This document shows positions 26,907 through 37,959 of a stretch of 64,000 nucleotides of DNA, one piece after another (positions within the stretch are counted from its first letter, which is position 1; each line of letters opens with the position of its first letter). The notes under the pieces were generated by a model that saw nothing but the letters and a program-made list of their open reading frames with translations, ran no database searches and was not told where the DNA came from. The stretch is from an uncultured Williamsia sp. (GTDB lineage: Bacteria; Actinomycetota; Actinomycetes; Mycobacteriales; Mycobacteriaceae): the NCBI RefSeq assembly GCF_947494875.1, contig NZ_CANLWM010000004.1, forward strand, positions 1 to 64,000, given 5' to 3'. The position numbers were made by a program, and so were the translations under genes.

Positions 26907-27473
26907 TCATCGTGCCATGCCCGGCGCGGGTCGCTCGGCGACGGCAGGGGTCATGATGACCAGGACCGCCTCCGTGGGCTCGTCGCCGGCGCGGTAGCGG
27001 TGCGCGGAATCGCTGCGGAACGACGTCGACGACCCCGCCGCGACGGTGCGCATCCGCCCGCTCGGGCCGACGGAGAGCGACCCGGCGACCACGGTGATGT
27101 GCTCGACGACGCCGGGCCCGTGGGCGGGGGAGGTGTGGTCGGCGCCGGGGGCGAACTCCAGGCGGAACACCTCGACGGTGCGGTCGGACAGGTGCCGGAC
27201 GTCGAGCGTCACCGACGTCATCCCGCCGCCGCGCGTGCGGGGATGGTCGGCCGTCGGGGTGTCGCCGACGAGCGCCGTCATCGGCACCGACATCGGGCCA
27301 CAGAGGGCGTACAGGGTCTCGATCGTCGGGTTGCGATGCCCCGCCTCGATCTCCGACAGCGACCCCTTGCCGATCCCCGCCCGGCGGGCCAGCTCCGACA
27401 GGCTCAGGCCGCGCTCCACGCGCAGCGCGCGCACCCGGCGCCCCACGGCAGCCGAATTCCCGTCGCGATCCAC
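26907..27473 (-). CDS. XRE-family regulator with C-terminal cupin domain
   Basis: The 188-residue protein has an N-terminal XRE helix-turn-helix (LSLSELARRAGIGKGSLSEIE) and a C-terminal cupin that may sense a small molecule (HGPGVVEHITVVAGSLSVGPSG). It starts with GTG at 27473 and is divergent from the BenE-like transporter, with a 61-base gap containing two perfect-length operator-like repeats. By position it should control the transporter and itself. Confidence 0.88.
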   Translation of the reverse strand: MDRDGNSAAVGRRVRALRVERGLSLSELARRAGIGKGSLSEIEAGHRNPTIETLYALCGPMSVPMTALVGDTPTADHPRTRGGGMTSVTLDVRHLSDRTVEVFRLEFAPGADHTSPAHGPGVVEHITVVAGSLSVGPSGRMRTVAAGSSTSFRSDSAHRYRAGDEPTEAVLVIMTPAVAERPAPGMAR

Positions 27474-27493
27474 CGGTCGAGTGTGTCATGGTG

Positions 27494-27525
27494 TTCCGTC
27501 TACAGAACGTTCCGTGTACAGAACG
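27494..27525. promoter_or_regulatory. tandem operator-like repeats for the XRE-cupin regulator
   Basis: Two abutting 16-bp copies, TTCCGTCTACAGAACG (27494-27509) and TTCCGTGTACAGAACG (27510-27525), differ at one base. Each is a near palindrome of form TTCNGTNTACNGAA. They lie in the divergent promoter between the XRE gene and benE, 10 bases before the benE ATG. Confidence 0.7.
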
Positions 27526-27534
27526 GTGGTGATC

Positions 27535-28770
27535 ATGGACAGGTCCGGTCTCGTGGCCGCAGGCGTGGTGTGCGCGCTCGTCGGGTTCACCAGTTCGTTC
27601 GCCGTGGTGTTGACCGGCCTTCGCGCGGTGGGTGCATCGCCCACCCAGGCCGCATCGGGGCTGGTGGCCGCGTGCGTGCTGCAGGGAATCGTGATGATCG
27701 GGATGGGGCTGCGGTACCGACTCCCGCTGGCCTTCGCCTGGTCGACACCGGGTGCGGCGGTGTTGGCCGGTGTCGGCGGCGACATCGGCGGGTGGCCCGC
27801 GGCGGTCGGCGCGTTCGCGGTGTGTGGAGTGCTGATCGTCGTGACGGGGTTCGTACCGGCGCTCGCCGCCCTCATCCGACGGATCCCGACGCGCGTCGCC
27901 CAGGCGATGCTGGCCGGCGTCCTCCTGCCGCTGTGCACGGCGCCGGTGACCGCGCTGGCCCACCATCCGCTGTCGGTCGCCCCGGTCCTCGTCGTGTGGC
28001 TCGTGCTCAGCCGGTTCGCCCCGCGGTGGTCGGTTCCGTCCGCGTTCGTGGTGGCCGCCGTCGTGGTTATCGTGGACCTGGTGCGCTCGGGCACGTCCGT
28101 CGACGCCGCCGATCTCGTCCCGCGCCTGGAGTGGACGACACCGCACCTGACGCTCGCCGCGGTGACCGGTGTGGCGCTGCCGCTGTTCGTCGCGACGATG
28201 GCGGCCCAGAACATCCCCGGTGTCGCGATCATGCGGGCGTTCGGCTACCGCGTGCCGTGGCGTTCGTCGATGGCGGCGACGGGCGCCGCGACCGTCGTCG
28301 GCTCCGCGGTCGGTGTGCACGCGCTCAACCTCGCCGCGATCTCGGCGGCCCTCGCCGCCGGGCCCGACGTCCACCCCGACCGGTCGCGCCGATGGGTCGC
28401 GTCGGTGACGGCTGGGTGGGTCTACCTCGTCCTGGGTGCGCTGTCGGCGGCCGCGGCGACGATCGTCGCGCTCGCCCCCGACGGGGTGATCCAGGCCGTC
28501 GCCGGTGTCGCGCTCTTCGGGACCCTCGCGGCCTCCCTGGCCGCCGCCGTGGGAGCGGGCTCGGACGGGGTGGCCGCCCGCCCGCACGAGACGATCGCCG
28601 CGCTCGCCGCGTTCGTCACCGCGGCCTCCGGTGCGACGTTCCTCGGTGTCGGAGCGGCGTTCTGGGCTCTGGTGGTCGGGATCGGGATCTGGGAGGCGCT
28701 ACGTCCCCGCCGGTTCGGTGGCAGCGTGGACCCGACCCCGGCGGATCAGGGCAGCCGCGCCGAGCAGTGA
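27535..28770 (+). CDS. benE: BenE-family (benzoate/H+ symporter-like) transporter
   Basis: The 411-residue protein has about 12 transmembrane helices and BenE-family segments, including FAWSTPGAAVL, AMLAGVLLPLC and QNIPGVAIMRAFGY, the last being diagnostic. BenE proteins are proposed benzoate/proton symporters; no benzoate-degradation gene is in the window, so the substrate is open. The start is ATG 27535, just after the operator repeats, which would allow tight repression. Its last 72 bases overlap the convergent nhaA gene. Confidence 0.88.
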   Translation: MDRSGLVAAGVVCALVGFTSSFAVVLTGLRAVGASPTQAASGLVAACVLQGIVMIGMGLRYRLPLAFAWSTPGAAVLAGVGGDIGGWPAAVGAFAVCGVLIVVTGFVPALAALIRRIPTRVAQAMLAGVLLPLCTAPVTALAHHPLSVAPVLVVWLVLSRFAPRWSVPSAFVVAAVVVIVDLVRSGTSVDAADLVPRLEWTTPHLTLAAVTGVALPLFVATMAAQNIPGVAIMRAFGYRVPWRSSMAATGAATVVGSAVGVHALNLAAISAALAAGPDVHPDRSRRWVASVTAGWVYLVLGALSAAAATIVALAPDGVIQAVAGVALFGTLAASLAAAVGAGSDGVAARPHETIAALAAFVTAASGATFLGVGAAFWALVVGIGIWEALRPRRFGGSVDPTPADQGSRAEQ

Positions 28771-29919
28771 CGCGGCCATCGAGCTGAGCAGCACCGCAGC
28801 CTTCGCGGCGTCGGCCTCTCCGGTGGGCAGTGCGAGTTCGGCGATCAGCAGGCTCACGGTGAACCCGATGCCGCCCAGGATCGACACGGCGAGCATGTCG
28901 CGCAGCGACAACCCGTCGGGGCGAGCCACCCACTTCATGCGGATCGCGACGAACGACACCCCGAAGATGCCGATCGTCTTGCCGACGACGAGTCCGACGA
29001 CGATGCCGATGGCGATCCGGTCGGTGGCCAGATCGCCGAGAGCGGAGACGGTCAGCGGGACGCCCGCCGCGAAGAGCGCGAACAATGGCACACAGATGGC
29101 CGCCGAGACCGGTTGGATCCGGTGCTCGAGTCGGCCCGCCGGGGAGCAGTCCTCACCGGGATCGGCGCGGACGCGGGTGAGCAGACCGAGCGCGACACCG
29201 GCGATGGTGGCGTGGATACCTGCGTTGTACATCGCGACCCAGGTGATCAGCGCCAGCGGCACATACAGCAATGGGGTCCGGATCCGGGCGCGCTGGGCCA
29301 GTGCGTAGGCGACGCAGGCGGCGACCGCGACGAGCAGAGCCCACCAGTTGATCGATTCGGTGAAGACCGCGGCGATGATCGCGATGGCGATCAGGTCGTC
29401 GACGACCGCCAGCGCGAGCAAAAAGACCCGCGCGCTCGAGGGGATCCGGGATCCCACCAGCGCGAGCACACCGAGGGCGAACGCGATGTCGGTCGCGGCG
29501 GGGATGGCCCAGGCCTGTCCGGCGCCGGGCGTGCCGTGCGCGATGAGAAGGAAGATCCCGATGGGGACGATCACGCCGCCGGCGGCGGCGATGACCGGCA
29601 GCGCGGCCTGCCGCGCACTGGACAGCTCGCCGACGACGATCTCGCGTTTCAGCTCGAGTCCGGCGACGAAGAAGAACACCGCGAGGACGGCCTCCTGCGC
29701 CCAGTGGCCGACCGTCAGGTCGAGATTCAGGAACGACATGCCGATGTGCGCATCCCGCAGGGACACATAGGAATCCGACCACGGCGAGTTCGCCCACAGC
29801 AGGGCGACCGCGGCGGCGACCAACAGGACGACGCCACCGAACGTCTCGGTGCGGAGGTACCGGGCGAACTCACCGGGACCTGGCGGTGACAGACGCGACA
29901 GCGTCGAAGAGAACGACAT
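28699..29919 (-). CDS. nhaA: Na+/H+ antiporter NhaA
   Basis: The 406-residue membrane protein has about 12 helices and the ion-binding aspartate pair in ALAVVDDLIAIAIIA, plus the family segments FFFVAGLELKREIV and ATDIAFALGVLALVG. NhaA expels Na+ in exchange for protons and supports pH and salt tolerance. The start is ATG 29919. It converges with benE with a 72-bp overlap. The stretch upstream to 30392 contains no gene but dense repeats. Confidence 0.93.
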   Translation of the reverse strand: MSFSSTLSRLSPPGPGEFARYLRTETFGGVVLLVAAAVALLWANSPWSDSYVSLRDAHIGMSFLNLDLTVGHWAQEAVLAVFFFVAGLELKREIVVGELSSARQAALPVIAAAGGVIVPIGIFLLIAHGTPGAGQAWAIPAATDIAFALGVLALVGSRIPSSARVFLLALAVVDDLIAIAIIAAVFTESINWWALLVAVAACVAYALAQRARIRTPLLYVPLALITWVAMYNAGIHATIAGVALGLLTRVRADPGEDCSPAGRLEHRIQPVSAAICVPLFALFAAGVPLTVSALGDLATDRIAIGIVVGLVVGKTIGIFGVSFVAIRMKWVARPDGLSLRDMLAVSILGGIGFTVSLLIAELALPTGEADAAKAAVLLSSMAASLLGAAALIRRGRVHAATEPAGT

Positions 29920-30018
29920 GGCGGGAATCCTTCGGGGTCGACGGCACGATCGCCGACCAGACTTCCCGGCACACCAGGCCCCATCTTAACGGTTCCGATA
30001 CGCCGCCCGCGCGCTTGG

Positions 30019-30128
30019 TTTCGCCCGCGATCTCGCACGCCCGCCACCCGGACGCGGTCTCGCCCGGCCATTCGAGCGGGCGACACCGGACCGCGGTGGC
30101 GAACCGCGCACTCCCCGGGCGATTCGCG
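30019..30128 (+). repeat. dispersed ~110-bp intergenic repeat, copy 2
   Basis: This copy begins TTTCGCCCGCGA and ends GGGCGATTCGCG. It repeats 195 bp further on with the same blocks (ACGCCCGCCACCCGG, TCTCGCCCGGCCA, GCGGGCGACACCGGACCGCGG). A diverged inverted copy is at 4211-4324. It is non-coding. Confidence 0.75.
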
Positions 30129-30137
30129 TGGTGCCGG

Positions 30138-30190
30138 GTCGTTCGCACGGGGACGCGATGTTCGCATGCCGCCGGGGGCGTGCGAACGAC
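30138..30190. repeat. hairpin between the two repeat copies
   Basis: A perfect 12-bp stem pairs GTCGTTCGCACG (30138-30149) with its complement at 30179-30190. It lies between the direct repeats, and the GTTCGCA/TGCGAAC element recurs inside the loop and after the stem. Confidence 0.6.
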
Positions 30191-30213
30191 GACCGGGCGT
30201 GCGAACGCCTGGA

Positions 30214-30323
30214 TTTCGCCCGCGACTTCCCACGCCCGCCACCCGGTCGTGCTCTCGCCCGGCCAGTCAGGCGGGCGACACCGGACCGCGGTTGCGAATC
30301 ACCGAACCCGTGGGCGATTCGCA
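30214..30323 (+). repeat. dispersed ~110-bp intergenic repeat, copy 3
   Basis: This copy begins TTTCGCCCGCGA and ends GGGCGATTCGCA, and is a clear direct repeat of 30019-30128 with scattered substitutions. The nhaA-acs gap (29920-30392) holds these copies and hairpins but no supportable gene. Confidence 0.75.
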
Positions 30324-30347
30324 AGGACAGCCGCGCGACGCTCTGTT

Positions 30348-30372
30348 GTTGCGGGGTGTCGCACCTCGCAAC
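30348..30372 (-). terminator. hairpin terminator after acs
   Basis: An 11-bp stem with one mismatch (GTTGCGGGGTG at 30348-30358 against 30362-30372) closes a 3-base loop, 20 bases past the acs stop. It is probably the acs transcript end. Confidence 0.5.
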
Positions 30373-30392
30373 CAGCCTGCGGTGCCGAACCC

Positions 30393-32369
<1,977 letters not shown>

Positions 32370-32665
32370 GATCTGCTGTCACCTCTCGGTCGTCGGGCGA
32401 TCGCCGTCATCGTGAGGGTAGTCACGTTGGGATCGCGTTGCAGGCACCCTGGTCGCCGGGGATGTCCGGAAAATCCGGTTGCGCGTTCACGGCGCCCGAT
32501 GCGTAGGCCACGCAATTTCCCACTCACCGAGACGACCTGTGATTCGCCTGGGTATCGTCTGCCGAGTCCATGGCCTCCGCGCATCCACCAGGTGCACGGC
32601 GGGTGGACTCCACCGACGGCCGGGACCCGGGCGTCGTGCAGCGCTCGAGAAGAGAGATCAACACG

Positions 32666-34258
32666 GTGAGATTCACGAAACTGGCTGCCGTCGTCGGCGC
32701 AGTCGTCATCGGCGCGGGCGTCCTCGCGGCATGTGGCGGGTCGTCGTCGGACAACGGCATGGTGACGGTCAACGGCAGTGAGCCGGAGGTCGGACTCGTC
32801 ACGACGAACACCAACGAGAACGGCGGCGGTCGCATCGTCGACCGGCTGTTCACCGGTCTCTACTACTACGACGCCGACGGCAATCCGCAGCCCGGCATGG
32901 TCGACACGCTGCAGACGACGGACAACAAGAACTACACCATCACCATCAAGAAGGGGTGGAAGTTCACCGACGGCACCGAGGTGAAGGCGCACAACTTCGT
33001 CGACGCCTGGAACTTCGGCGCCTACACGCCGAACGCGCAGCGCCAGCAGAGCTTCTTCGCCCCGATCGAGGGCTACGACGCGGTCTCGGCGGAGAAGCCG
33101 ACCGCGAAGACCATGTCCGGTCTGAAGGTCGTGAACGACTACACCTTCACCGTCGCGCTGAAGAACCCCGCCATCGACTTCAAGCTCGGCCTCGGTTTCA
33201 CGCCGTTCAAGCCGCTGCCCGACGTCGCGTTCAAGGACATCAAGGCGTTCGGCGAGAACCCCGTCGGCAACGGCCCGTACAAGTTGCAGAGCTGGCAGCA
33301 CAACGTGCAGGCGACGCTGGTCCCTGACGACCAGTACCCGGGCACCAACAAGGCCAAGAACAAGGGCCTGGTCTTCAAGTTCTATCTCGACTTCGACTCC
33401 GCCTACAGCGATCTGCAGTCGGGCAACCTCGACTTCCTCGACACCATCCCGGTGAGTGCCCTGCGCACCTACAAGCAGGATCTCGGCGACCGCGCCATCA
33501 CCAAGCCGACGGCGCAGAACCAGACCGTCGACATCCCGTACACGCTGCCGCACTTCTCCGGTCCGGAGGGCGTCCTCCGGCGTCAGGCGATCTCGATGGC
33601 GATCGACCGCAAGCAGATCACCGACAACATCTTCGCCGGCTCGCGTAACCCCGCGCGGGACTTCACCGCGAAGACGCTGCCCGGCTACAACGGTGACCTG
33701 CCGAACTCGTCGAACCTCGACTACAACCCGACCAAGGCGGTCCAGCTGTGGAACCAGGCGAACGCCATCTCCCCGTGGAGCGGGTCGTTCGTGCTGGCGT
33801 CGAACTACGACGGCGGCCACAAGGAGTGGATCGAGGCCGCGGTCAACAGCATCAAGAACGTGCTGAAGATCGACGCACAGCCGCAGGCCATCGCGACGTT
33901 CTCGCAGCTGCGTCAGCAGGTGAACGCCCGGACGATCAAGTCCGCGTTCCGTGCGGGGTGGCAGGGTGACTACCCGTCGATGCTGGAGTTCCTCGAGCCG
34001 ATCTTCGTGACCGGTGCGGGATCGAACGACGTCGACTACTCGAACCCGGCGTTCGACGCGAAGCTGCGCGAGTCCGAGGCTGCGTCGACGGCGGAGCAGT
34101 CCTACCAGCTGACCGGTCAGGCGCAGAGCATCCTGCTCAACGATCTGCCGGCAATCCCGATGTGGGACTACGTCGCCAACTGCGGCGAGGGTGTCGGCGT
34201 CAACGCGCCGGTGACCTGGTCGGGCCTGGCCGACTTCGAGAACATCACCAAGAGCTGA
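32666..34258 (+). CDS. dppA: peptide/nickel-type ABC transporter substrate-binding lipoprotein
   Basis: The 530-residue lipoprotein starts with a signal peptide and lipobox VLAACGG and belongs to the SBP_bac_5 family. It has an extended two-lobe binding domain, with WKFTDGTEVKAHNFVDAW as the family signature. It captures oligopeptides or related ligands at the membrane surface for the permease encoded downstream. The start is a GTG at 32666, the first codon giving a proper signal peptide. The region 32370-32665 holds the divergent acs/dpp promoters and no gene. Confidence 0.93.
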   Translation: MRFTKLAAVVGAVVIGAGVLAACGGSSSDNGMVTVNGSEPEVGLVTTNTNENGGGRIVDRLFTGLYYYDADGNPQPGMVDTLQTTDNKNYTITIKKGWKFTDGTEVKAHNFVDAWNFGAYTPNAQRQQSFFAPIEGYDAVSAEKPTAKTMSGLKVVNDYTFTVALKNPAIDFKLGLGFTPFKPLPDVAFKDIKAFGENPVGNGPYKLQSWQHNVQATLVPDDQYPGTNKAKNKGLVFKFYLDFDSAYSDLQSGNLDFLDTIPVSALRTYKQDLGDRAITKPTAQNQTVDIPYTLPHFSGPEGVLRRQAISMAIDRKQITDNIFAGSRNPARDFTAKTLPGYNGDLPNSSNLDYNPTKAVQLWNQANAISPWSGSFVLASNYDGGHKEWIEAAVNSIKNVLKIDAQPQAIATFSQLRQQVNARTIKSAFRAGWQGDYPSMLEFLEPIFVTGAGSNDVDYSNPAFDAKLRESEAASTAEQSYQLTGQAQSILLNDLPAIPMWDYVANCGEGVGVNAPVTWSGLADFENITKS

Positions 34259-34268
34259 CACCACTCCG

Positions 34269-34308
34269 GCGTCCTCCCGTCCCGGCCCCGTCCGGTTCGG
34301 GAGGACGC
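34269..34308 (+). terminator. stem-loop between dppA and dppB
   Basis: A perfect 11-bp stem (GCGTCCTCCCG at 34269-34279 with 34298-34308) has an 18-base loop and no T tract. Such stems after a binding-protein gene commonly stabilise the upstream message or partially terminate, giving excess of the binding protein. That role is inferred. Confidence 0.55.
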
Positions 34309-34335
34309 AGGTGTGTGCGAAGGAAGTGACCGAAC

Positions 34336-35262
34336 ATGCTCTGGTACACCGCCCGGCGGATCCTGCAGCTGATCCCCGTCTTCTTCGGCGCGACGCTGCT
34401 CCTCTACTTCATGGTCTACAAGCTGCCGGGTGACCCGACGGCCGCGCTGGGTGGTGGGCGTCCCCTGACACCCGCTGTGCGGGAACAGATCCGGGAGCAG
34501 TACCACCTGAACGACAGCTTCTTCCAGCAGTACTGGATCTACCTCAAGGGCATCTTCACGTTCGACTTCGGCCAGTCCTTCTCGGGCCGGCCGGTTCTCG
34601 ACGTGATGCAGCAGACCTTCCCGACGACGATCAAGCTCGCGGTGATGGCGCTGATCATCGAGGCGGTGCTCGGCATCGTGATCGGTGTGATCGCCGGTCT
34701 GCGCCGCGGCGGCTGGTTCGACTCGACCGTGCTGGTCGCGAGCCTGATCGTCATCGCCATCCCGATCTTCGTGCTGGGCTTCCTCGCGCAGTTCGTGATC
34801 GGGGTGAAGTGGGGCCTGGCGCCGGTGACCGTCGGCGGGAACACGTCGATACAGAACCTGTTGTTGCCGGCGTTCGTGTTGGCGCTGGTGTCGATCGCCT
34901 ACATCCTGCGGCTGACCCGCAACTCCGTCGCGGAGGTGGCCGGCGCCGACCACGTCCGCACCGCCACGGCCAAGGGACTGGGCCGACCGCGCGTGGTCAC
35001 CGTCCACATCCTGCGCAACTCGCTGATCCCGGTGGTGACGTTCCTCGGTGCCGATCTCGGCGCCCTGATGGCCGGTGCCGTGGTCACCGAGGGCATCTTC
35101 AACATCAACGGGATCGGCCAGACCGTCTTCCGCAGCGTGCAGATCGGCGAGGCGCCGACGGTGGTCTCCATCGTCACGGTGCTGGTGCTGATCTACCTCA
35201 TCGCCAACCTGGTGGTGGATCTCCTGTACGCCCTCATCGATCCGAGGATCCGTTATGCCTGA
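34336..35262 (+). CDS. dppB: ABC transporter permease DppB
   Basis: The 308-residue permease has six transmembrane helices and starts MLWYTARRILQLIPVFFG, the typical DppB/OppB N-terminus. The EAA loop lies around ADHVRTATAKGLGRPRVV. It forms half of the peptide-translocating channel. An ATG at 34336 follows GGAAG. Its end overlaps dppC by 8 bases. Confidence 0.94.
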   Translation: MLWYTARRILQLIPVFFGATLLLYFMVYKLPGDPTAALGGGRPLTPAVREQIREQYHLNDSFFQQYWIYLKGIFTFDFGQSFSGRPVLDVMQQTFPTTIKLAVMALIIEAVLGIVIGVIAGLRRGGWFDSTVLVASLIVIAIPIFVLGFLAQFVIGVKWGLAPVTVGGNTSIQNLLLPAFVLALVSIAYILRLTRNSVAEVAGADHVRTATAKGLGRPRVVTVHILRNSLIPVVTFLGADLGALMAGAVVTEGIFNINGIGQTVFRSVQIGEAPTVVSIVTVLVLIYLIANLVVDLLYALIDPRIRYA

Positions 35263-36232
35263 CCGCGATCCGGACACCGCAGAGTCGGGCGTCCCCACCA
35301 CCTACCCGCATCAGGACCGCTTCGTCGCCGGCGCGTCGGAGGCCGAGGTCCTGGCCGTGGACGTCGTCGTCGAGAGCGACTCGTCGGCGGGGTTCTGGAA
35401 GGGCGCATGGATCAACCTGCGTCGCCGCCCGCTCTTCATCGTGTCGGCACTGATGATCGTGCTGGTGATCGTGGTGAGCCTCTTCCCGGGCCTGTTCGCG
35501 CACCAGGACCCGCGCCTGTGTCTGGGTTCGCTCAGCCTGCAGAAGCCCTCGGGCGCACACTGGTTCGGCACCGACCTCCAGGGCTGTGACATCTACGCAC
35601 GGACCATCTACGGCGCCCGGGCGTCGGTGGTGGTGGGTGTGGTCACCACCCTGATCGTCTTCGTGATCGGCACCGCGTTCGGCGTGTTGGCCGGGTTCTT
35701 CGGCGGATGGCTCGACGTCATCATCTCGCGCGTCACCGACATCTTCTTCGCGTTGCCGCTGATCCTCGCCGCCATCGTGATCATGCAGATGTTCGCCAAC
35801 CGCAGTGTGTGGACGGTCGTCACGATCCTCGCCGTGTTCGGGTGGCCGCAGGTCGCGCGCATCGCGCGCGGCGCGACGATCTCGATCCGCAACGAGGAGT
35901 TCATCACCGCCTCGAAGGCGTTGGGCGCGTCCCGCGCCCGGATCATCGTCTCGCACGTGGTCCCGAACGCGCTGGGCCCGATCATCGTCATCTGCACGAT
36001 CAGCCTCGGCGTGTTCATCGTGACCGAGGCGACGCTGTCGTACCTCGGCATCGGTCTGCCGGCCACGAGCGTCTCCTGGGGCATCGACATCGCCGCCGGG
36101 CAGAACCTACTGCGATCGGGCAACCCGATCCTGCTGTATCCCGCTGTGGCGCTGGCCCTCACGGTGCTCGCGTTCATCATGATGGGTGACGCGCTGCGCG
36201 ACGCCCTCGACCCGAAGGCGCGGACCCGATGA
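35255..36232 (+). CDS. dppC: ABC transporter permease DppC
   Basis: The 325-residue permease has an N-terminal cytoplasmic segment of about 45 residues, six helices and the EAA loop EEFITASKALGASRARIIVSH. LGTDLQGCD-like sequence (FGTDLQGCDIYAR) marks the DppC family. It partners with DppB. The start ATG overlaps dppB and the stop overlaps the ATPase gene (ATGA). Confidence 0.94.
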   Translation: MPDRDPDTAESGVPTTYPHQDRFVAGASEAEVLAVDVVVESDSSAGFWKGAWINLRRRPLFIVSALMIVLVIVVSLFPGLFAHQDPRLCLGSLSLQKPSGAHWFGTDLQGCDIYARTIYGARASVVVGVVTTLIVFVIGTAFGVLAGFFGGWLDVIISRVTDIFFALPLILAAIVIMQMFANRSVWTVVTILAVFGWPQVARIARGATISIRNEEFITASKALGASRARIIVSHVVPNALGPIIVICTISLGVFIVTEATLSYLGIGLPATSVSWGIDIAAGQNLLRSGNPILLYPAVALALTVLAFIMMGDALRDALDPKARTR

Positions 36233-37914
36233 CCGAGCAGACACCGGCCTCGACCGGCCCCGCGCCGATCCTCGCCGTCCGCGACCTCGCAGTCTCCTTC
36301 GGCGACAACGAGGCGGTCTCCGGCGTCGACCTCACCGTGTACCCGGGACAGACGGTCGCCATCGTCGGCGAGTCGGGGTCGGGCAAGACGACGACCGCGA
36401 ACGCCGTGCTGAACCTGTTGCCCGGCGCCGGTCGGGTCACGCGCGGCAGCATCCTGTTCGACGGCACCGAGCTGACGACCGCCTCGAAGCGGGATGTCGA
36501 CGCCCTGCGCGGAAGCGACATCGGTCTCGTTCCGCAGGACCCGATGTCCAACCTGAACCCACTGTGGCGGATCGGCTTCCAGGTCCGCGAGGCCCTCGAG
36601 GCGAACAACGTCGCGAAGGGGTCGGCCGCGAAGAAGCGGGCCGCCGAGCTGCTGTCCGAGGCGGGCATGCGTGACGCGGACAAGCGGATGAACCAGTTCC
36701 CGCACGAGTTCTCGGGCGGCATGCGGCAGCGCGCGCTCATCGCGATCGGCCTGGCATGTCGGCCGAAGCTGCTGGTCGCCGACGAGCCGACCTCAGCGCT
36801 CGACGTGACCGTGCAGCGCCAGATCCTCGATCATCTCGACGGTCTGACACGGGATCTGGGCACCGCGGTCCTGCTGATCACCCACGACCTCGGGCTCGCC
36901 GCCGAGCGTGCCTCGCACCTGGTGGTCATGTACCGCGGGCGCGTCGTCGAGAGCGGTCCCGCGCTCGAGATCCTGCGGGATCCGCAGCACGAGTACACCA
37001 AGCGGCTCATCGCGTCCGCGCCGTCGCTCGCCTCCACCCGTCGGTCGATCAGCGAGGTCCGCGCGGAGATCGTCGAGAAGGCCGCCGAGGCCGCCGGGGA
37101 GATCGCCCCCGCCGAGGCCGGCAGGGACGTCGTCGTCGCCTCCGGGCTCACGAGGGAGTTCTCCATCCGCGGCAGCGCGCCCTGGCGGTCGTCGTCGTTG
37201 CTGGCGGTCGACGACGTCTCGTTCTCCATCCGCCGCGGAACCACCACGGCGATCGTGGGCGAATCCGGATCCGGTAAATCGACTGTCGCGCAGATGGTCC
37301 TGGGTCTGTTGGAGCCGACGCGGGGGACCGTGGAGTTCGACGGCCGCGACGTGCGGTCCTACACCGGACGGGAGTCCGGGTCGTTCCGGCGGCGAGTCCA
37401 GCCGATCTTCCAGAACCCCTACGGCTCCATCGATCCGCTGTTCTCCATCTACCGCGTGATCGAGGAACCGCTGCGGATCCACAAGATCGGCGCGCCGAAG
37501 GAGCGTGAGGCGCGGGTGCGGGACCTGCTCGACAAGGTCGCATTGCCGTCGTCGGTGATGAAGCGGTTCCCCAACGAGTTGTCGGGCGGACAGCGACAGC
37601 GTGTCGCGATCGCCCGGGCGCTCGCGTTGGAGCCCGAACTCGTCGTCTGCGACGAGGCGGTGTCCGCGCTCGACGTGCTGGTGCAGGCGCAGATCCTGGA
37701 GTTGCTCAACCAGTTGCAGGCCGACCTCGGGCTGACGTACCTGTTCATCACGCACGATCTAGCGGTGGTCCGGCAGATCGCCGACGACGTCGTCGTCATG
37801 GAGCAGGGCAAAGTCGTCGAACGCAACACCACCGACGCCGTCTTCGACTCGCCGGAGAAGGAGTACACCCGCACCCTGCTCGACGCGATCCCGGGTGCGG
37901 CGCTGCTGCGGTGA
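36229..37914 (+). CDS. dppD: dual ABC ATPase of the peptide transporter (DppD-DppF fusion)
   Basis: The 561-residue protein joins two full ABC ATPase domains, replacing separate DppD and DppF. Walker A motifs are GESGSGKTT (first) and GESGSGKST (second). The signature motifs are EFSGGMRQR and ELSGGQRQR, each followed by its own Walker B (LLVADEPTSALDV and LVVCDEAVSALDV). It powers import of the ligand bound by the SBP. ATG at 36229. Confidence 0.95.
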   Translation: MTEQTPASTGPAPILAVRDLAVSFGDNEAVSGVDLTVYPGQTVAIVGESGSGKTTTANAVLNLLPGAGRVTRGSILFDGTELTTASKRDVDALRGSDIGLVPQDPMSNLNPLWRIGFQVREALEANNVAKGSAAKKRAAELLSEAGMRDADKRMNQFPHEFSGGMRQRALIAIGLACRPKLLVADEPTSALDVTVQRQILDHLDGLTRDLGTAVLLITHDLGLAAERASHLVVMYRGRVVESGPALEILRDPQHEYTKRLIASAPSLASTRRSISEVRAEIVEKAAEAAGEIAPAEAGRDVVVASGLTREFSIRGSAPWRSSSLLAVDDVSFSIRRGTTTAIVGESGSGKSTVAQMVLGLLEPTRGTVEFDGRDVRSYTGRESGSFRRRVQPIFQNPYGSIDPLFSIYRVIEEPLRIHKIGAPKEREARVRDLLDKVALPSSVMKRFPNELSGGQRQRVAIARALALEPELVVCDEAVSALDVLVQAQILELLNQLQADLGLTYLFITHDLAVVRQIADDVVVMEQGKVVERNTTDAVFDSPEKEYTRTLLDAIPGAALLR

Positions 37915-37959
37915 GGAGGCGCGGCGTCGCCGCGACCACCCGTCATTAGGGTTGGGGCC

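Noticed and set aside
28699-28770. Fusion or frameshift between benE and nhaA
   Set aside because: The genes are convergent on opposite strands and simply overlap at their 3' ends.
30019-30323. Insertion sequence
   Set aside because: There is no transposase ORF or clear terminal inverted repeat.
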